From the NCBI RefSeq assembly GCF_030486595.1, contig NZ_JAUJZH010000052.1:1-34405 (forward strand): a stretch of DNA of 34,405 nt. Direction: 5' to 3'. Positions 32,790-34,405 of the stretch are shown in pieces. The translations under genes and the position numbers were made by a program. A model generated the notes under the pieces. The model was not told where the DNA came from. It did no database searches and saw nothing but the letters and a program-made list of their open reading frames with translations. Positions within the stretch are counted from its first letter, which is position 1. Every line of letters begins with the position of its first letter. Source of the stretch: Variovorax ginsengisoli (GTDB taxonomy: Bacteria; Pseudomonadota; Gammaproteobacteria; Burkholderiales; Burkholderiaceae_C).

Positions 32790-33712
32790 CATCGGCGACG
32801 GAGAGCCTGCCCGCGGGACTTCAGGTCTTCGAGCGCGGCTGGCTGTCGGCCAACACTCTGCTGTTCACCGGCCGTGCGCAGACGGCCGTGGTCGACACAG
32901 GCTACGCGACGCATGCGATGCAGACCGTTGCGCTGATCGACGCCGCGCTGGGGCCGCGGCCGCTGGACCTGCTGCTCAACACCCATCTGCACAGCGACCA
33001 CTGCGGCGGCAACGCCGCGCTGCAGTCGCGACATCCCGGCGTGCGAGCGTTGATCCCGCCCGGCGAAGCTGCGGCCGTGGAGGCCTGGGACGAAGAGGCC
33101 TTGAGTTTCAAGGCCACCGGCCAACGCTGCGACCGCTTCCGCTTCGATGGGCTGCTCGCCCCGGGCAGCGAGGTCGTGCTGGCCGATCTCCCGTGGCAGG
33201 TCCATGCCGCCAAGGGACACGATCCGCATTCGGTCATCTTGTTCGAGCCCGTCTCGAGGACCCTGATCTCGGCCGATGCGCTCTGGGAGAACGGCTTCGG
33301 CGTGGTTTTTCCGGAGCTGTTCGGCGAACCCTCCTTCGACGAGGTCGGGGCCACGCTGGACCTGATCGAGTCGCTCGCACCGTCGCACGTGGTTCCCGGT
33401 CACGGGCGCGTCCTCCACGATGCGCCCGCGGCCTTGCGGAAGGCTCGCAGCCGGCTCGAGGGCTTCCAGCGGCAGCCGGTCAAGCATGCGCGCCACGCGC
33501 TCAAGGTGCTGCTGAAGTTCAAGCTGCTCGAATGGCAGAGCATCTCGCGCGAAGAATGGGCCGCCTGGCTGGCCGCGACCCCGTATGTCGAGACGGTGCG
33601 GGCGCGCTTCTTCCACACCTCGCCATTGGACGACCTTGCCGGGGAAATTCTTGACGAACTCGTGGCCGTCGGTGCGGCGGCCACAGATGGCGCGCGCATT
33701 TTCAATCGTTGA
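32786..33712 (+). CDS. MBL-fold metallo-hydrolase coupled to fadD
   Basis: A 308-residue metallo-beta-lactamase-fold protein. The metal motif NTHLHSDHCGG gives His67, His69, Asp71 and His72. Later ligands are likely His in AKGHDPHS, Asp in SADALWE and His in PGHGRVL. It starts with TTG at 32786, overlapping the fadD stop (TTGA); no ATG or GTG in frame precedes the first beta strands, so TTG is the best start. Coupling to fadD suggests a substrate linked to acyl-CoA or a detoxification role. The C-terminal 80 residues form a helical extension. Confidence 0.87.
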   Translation: MTSATESLPAGLQVFERGWLSANTLLFTGRAQTAVVDTGYATHAMQTVALIDAALGPRPLDLLLNTHLHSDHCGGNAALQSRHPGVRALIPPGEAAAVEAWDEEALSFKATGQRCDRFRFDGLLAPGSEVVLADLPWQVHAAKGHDPHSVILFEPVSRTLISADALWENGFGVVFPELFGEPSFDEVGATLDLIESLAPSHVVPGHGRVLHDAPAALRKARSRLEGFQRQPVKHARHALKVLLKFKLLEWQSISREEWAAWLAATPYVETVRARFFHTSPLDDLAGEILDELVAVGAAATDGARIFNR

Positions 33713-33775
33713 TTGGCGATTGGCACCCAGCCAATTGAGCCTTGACGCCCGATCCTTTCGCTAGACTTCCGCATC

Positions 33776-34231
33776 ATGCATTTTCATTTCAGACGCGCGG
33801 GAGAGGAGGATGCACCAGCCGTGCGCTCGCTGAGCCGAGCTGCGTATGCGAAGTGGGTCCCGGTGATCGGACGCGAGCCTCTCCCGATGAAGGCCAACTA
33901 TGAAGCGGCTGTTAGGGAACATCTGATCGATCTGCTGGAGGTCGACGGCATGCTCGCGGCCCTGGTTGAGATGATCCCCGAGTCGGAATGGCTGCTAATT
34001 GAAAACCTCGCGGTCGCTCCAACGTTTCAGCGCCGCGGTTGTGCACGTATCCTCTTGGAGCGAGCACAGGAAACGGCACTGGCCCTGCGACTCAAAGGAC
34101 TCCGACTCTTCACGAACAAGTTGTTTGAGTCGAACGTCGATTTATATCTTCGATACGCATTCGCTATCGATCGCGAGGAGCCCTTCATGGGTGGCATCAC
34201 CGTTTATATGAGCAAATCTCTTACGGCCTGA
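33776..34231 (+). CDS. GNAT-family N-acetyltransferase, low-GC
   Basis: A 151-residue single-domain GNAT. Acetyl-CoA binding motif is VAPTFQRRGCARILLE (Gln-Arg-Arg-Gly-Cys-Ala). The strand LIENLAVAP precedes it. Base composition is clearly lower in G+C than in neighbours, with codons such as TTA, TAT, CTT and CGA frequent near the end. It lies between fadD-MBL and the rRNA operon end, a common place for acquired genes. Substrate unknown. The 63-base gap upstream holds an ATTGGC/GCCAAT hairpin (33719-33735) and a TTGACG that may be part of its promoter. Confidence 0.85.
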   Translation: MHFHFRRAGEEDAPAVRSLSRAAYAKWVPVIGREPLPMKANYEAAVREHLIDLLEVDGMLAALVEMIPESEWLLIENLAVAPTFQRRGCARILLERAQETALALRLKGLRLFTNKLFESNVDLYLRYAFAIDREEPFMGGITVYMSKSLTA

Positions 34232-34296
34232 TCGCGAAACGCTGACATCCTGACTTTAGCGCGCGCTTGCTGATTGGCGCCCGCGCGGCGTCCCCA

Positions 34297-34330
34297 AAGC
34301 AAAACGCCCAGCCTTTTGAGGGGCTGGGCG
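34297..34330 (-). terminator. intrinsic terminator of the rRNA operon
   Basis: On the minus strand a perfect nine-base-pair stem (CGCCCAGCC with GGCTGGGCG, eight-base loop CCTCAAAA) is followed by TTTTGCTTT. It lies just after the 3' end of the 5S rRNA and should end the rRNA transcript. The 65 bases between it and the GNAT stop hold nothing recognisable. Confidence 0.85.
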
Positions 34331-34344
34331 GTTTGGGCTGTAAG

Positions 34345-34405
34345 AGCCTGACGATGACCTACTTTCACACGGGAACCCGCACTATCATCGGCGCTGAGGC
34401 GTTTC
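34345..34405 (-). rRNA. rrf: 5S ribosomal RNA, 3' half (cut by window edge)
   Basis: On the minus strand the window end reads GAAACGCC, CGCCGATGATAGTGCGG, CCCGTGTGAAAGTAGGTC and ATCGTCAGGC, the 3' half of a beta-proteobacterial 5S rRNA. The loop E/helix IV part and the 3' strand of helix I are clear. The 5' half and the rest of the rRNA operon lie beyond the window. The exact mature 3' end may differ by one or two bases. Confidence 0.93.

Noticed and set aside
33710..34279. TGATTGGCG direct repeat flanking the GNAT gene as a mobile-element target duplication
   Set aside because: Nine bases over about 560 bases can arise by chance, and no terminal inverted repeats or recombinase are present; kept only as a side remark.

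Overview
The window is a GC-rich chromosomal stretch, about two thirds G+C and densely coded, with short intergenic gaps and many ATGA/TGATG gene junctions. Gene content points to a betaproteobacterium of the Comamonadaceae, most likely Variovorax or a close relative. The evidence is a carboxypeptidase G2-type M20 enzyme, aceK, a LiuR-type MerR regulator, separate glyQ and glyS, and a beta-proteobacterial 5S rRNA end. No phage, transposase, plasmid or CRISPR gene is visible. This is core chromosome with small accessory insertions.

Layout. 1-5.7 kb (minus strand): the start of an acyl-CoA dehydrogenase, a periplasmic CPG2-like glutamate carboxypeptidase, a thiolase, isocitrate dehydrogenase kinase/phosphatase (aceK), beta-carbonic anhydrase and a MerR regulator. 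5.8-10 kb (plus): an MBL-fold hydrolase with a palindromic operator at its start codon, an LRR-protein kinase fusion, an RluA-type pseudouridine synthase and an SDR oxidoreductase. 10-17.5 kb (minus): asparaginase, a hairpin-rich gap, then glyQ-glyS, a two-gene nucleotidyltransferase cassette, gmhB, plsC and a YgjP-like metallopeptidase in tight succession. 17.7-24.2 kb (plus): a RutR-like TetR regulator followed by an apparent operon of flavodoxin-fold oxidoreductase, creatininase-family amidohydrolase, NMT1/THI5-type ABC transporter (binding protein, ATPase, permease) and FAD-linked oxidase. That operon is preceded by a textbook sigma-54 promoter and a 29-bp palindrome. 24.2-28 kb (minus): lnt, corC, a GNAT protein and an Lrp regulator. 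28.2-34.2 kb: hpd with a PheC-like lipoprotein, a membrane-anchored alpha/beta hydrolase, fadD coupled to a second MBL protein, and a lower-GC GNAT gene. The window closes with the terminator and 3' end of a 5S rRNA on the minus strand.

Most interesting points. (1) The sigma-54/TetR-controlled uptake and degradation operon at 18.4-24.2 kb looks like a nitrogen-responsive scavenging system for an unidentified cyclic amide or pyrimidine-like compound. (2) Two short intergenic elements (6881-6943 and 21854-21919) share a G/C-rich core. Each encodes a 20-21 residue open frame joined by ATGA overlaps to both neighbours, and each supplies the downstream ribosome-binding site. A longer relative lies at 16353-16424. 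(3) A nucleotidyltransferase pair resembling toxin-antitoxin modules is embedded between glyS and gmhB and is translationally coupled to gmhB, whose own first catalytic motif carries Asn instead of the second Asp. (4) A predicted cyclohexadienyl-dehydratase-like lipoprotein sits directly behind hpd. All identifications come from reading motifs and from memory of families; no database search was run.
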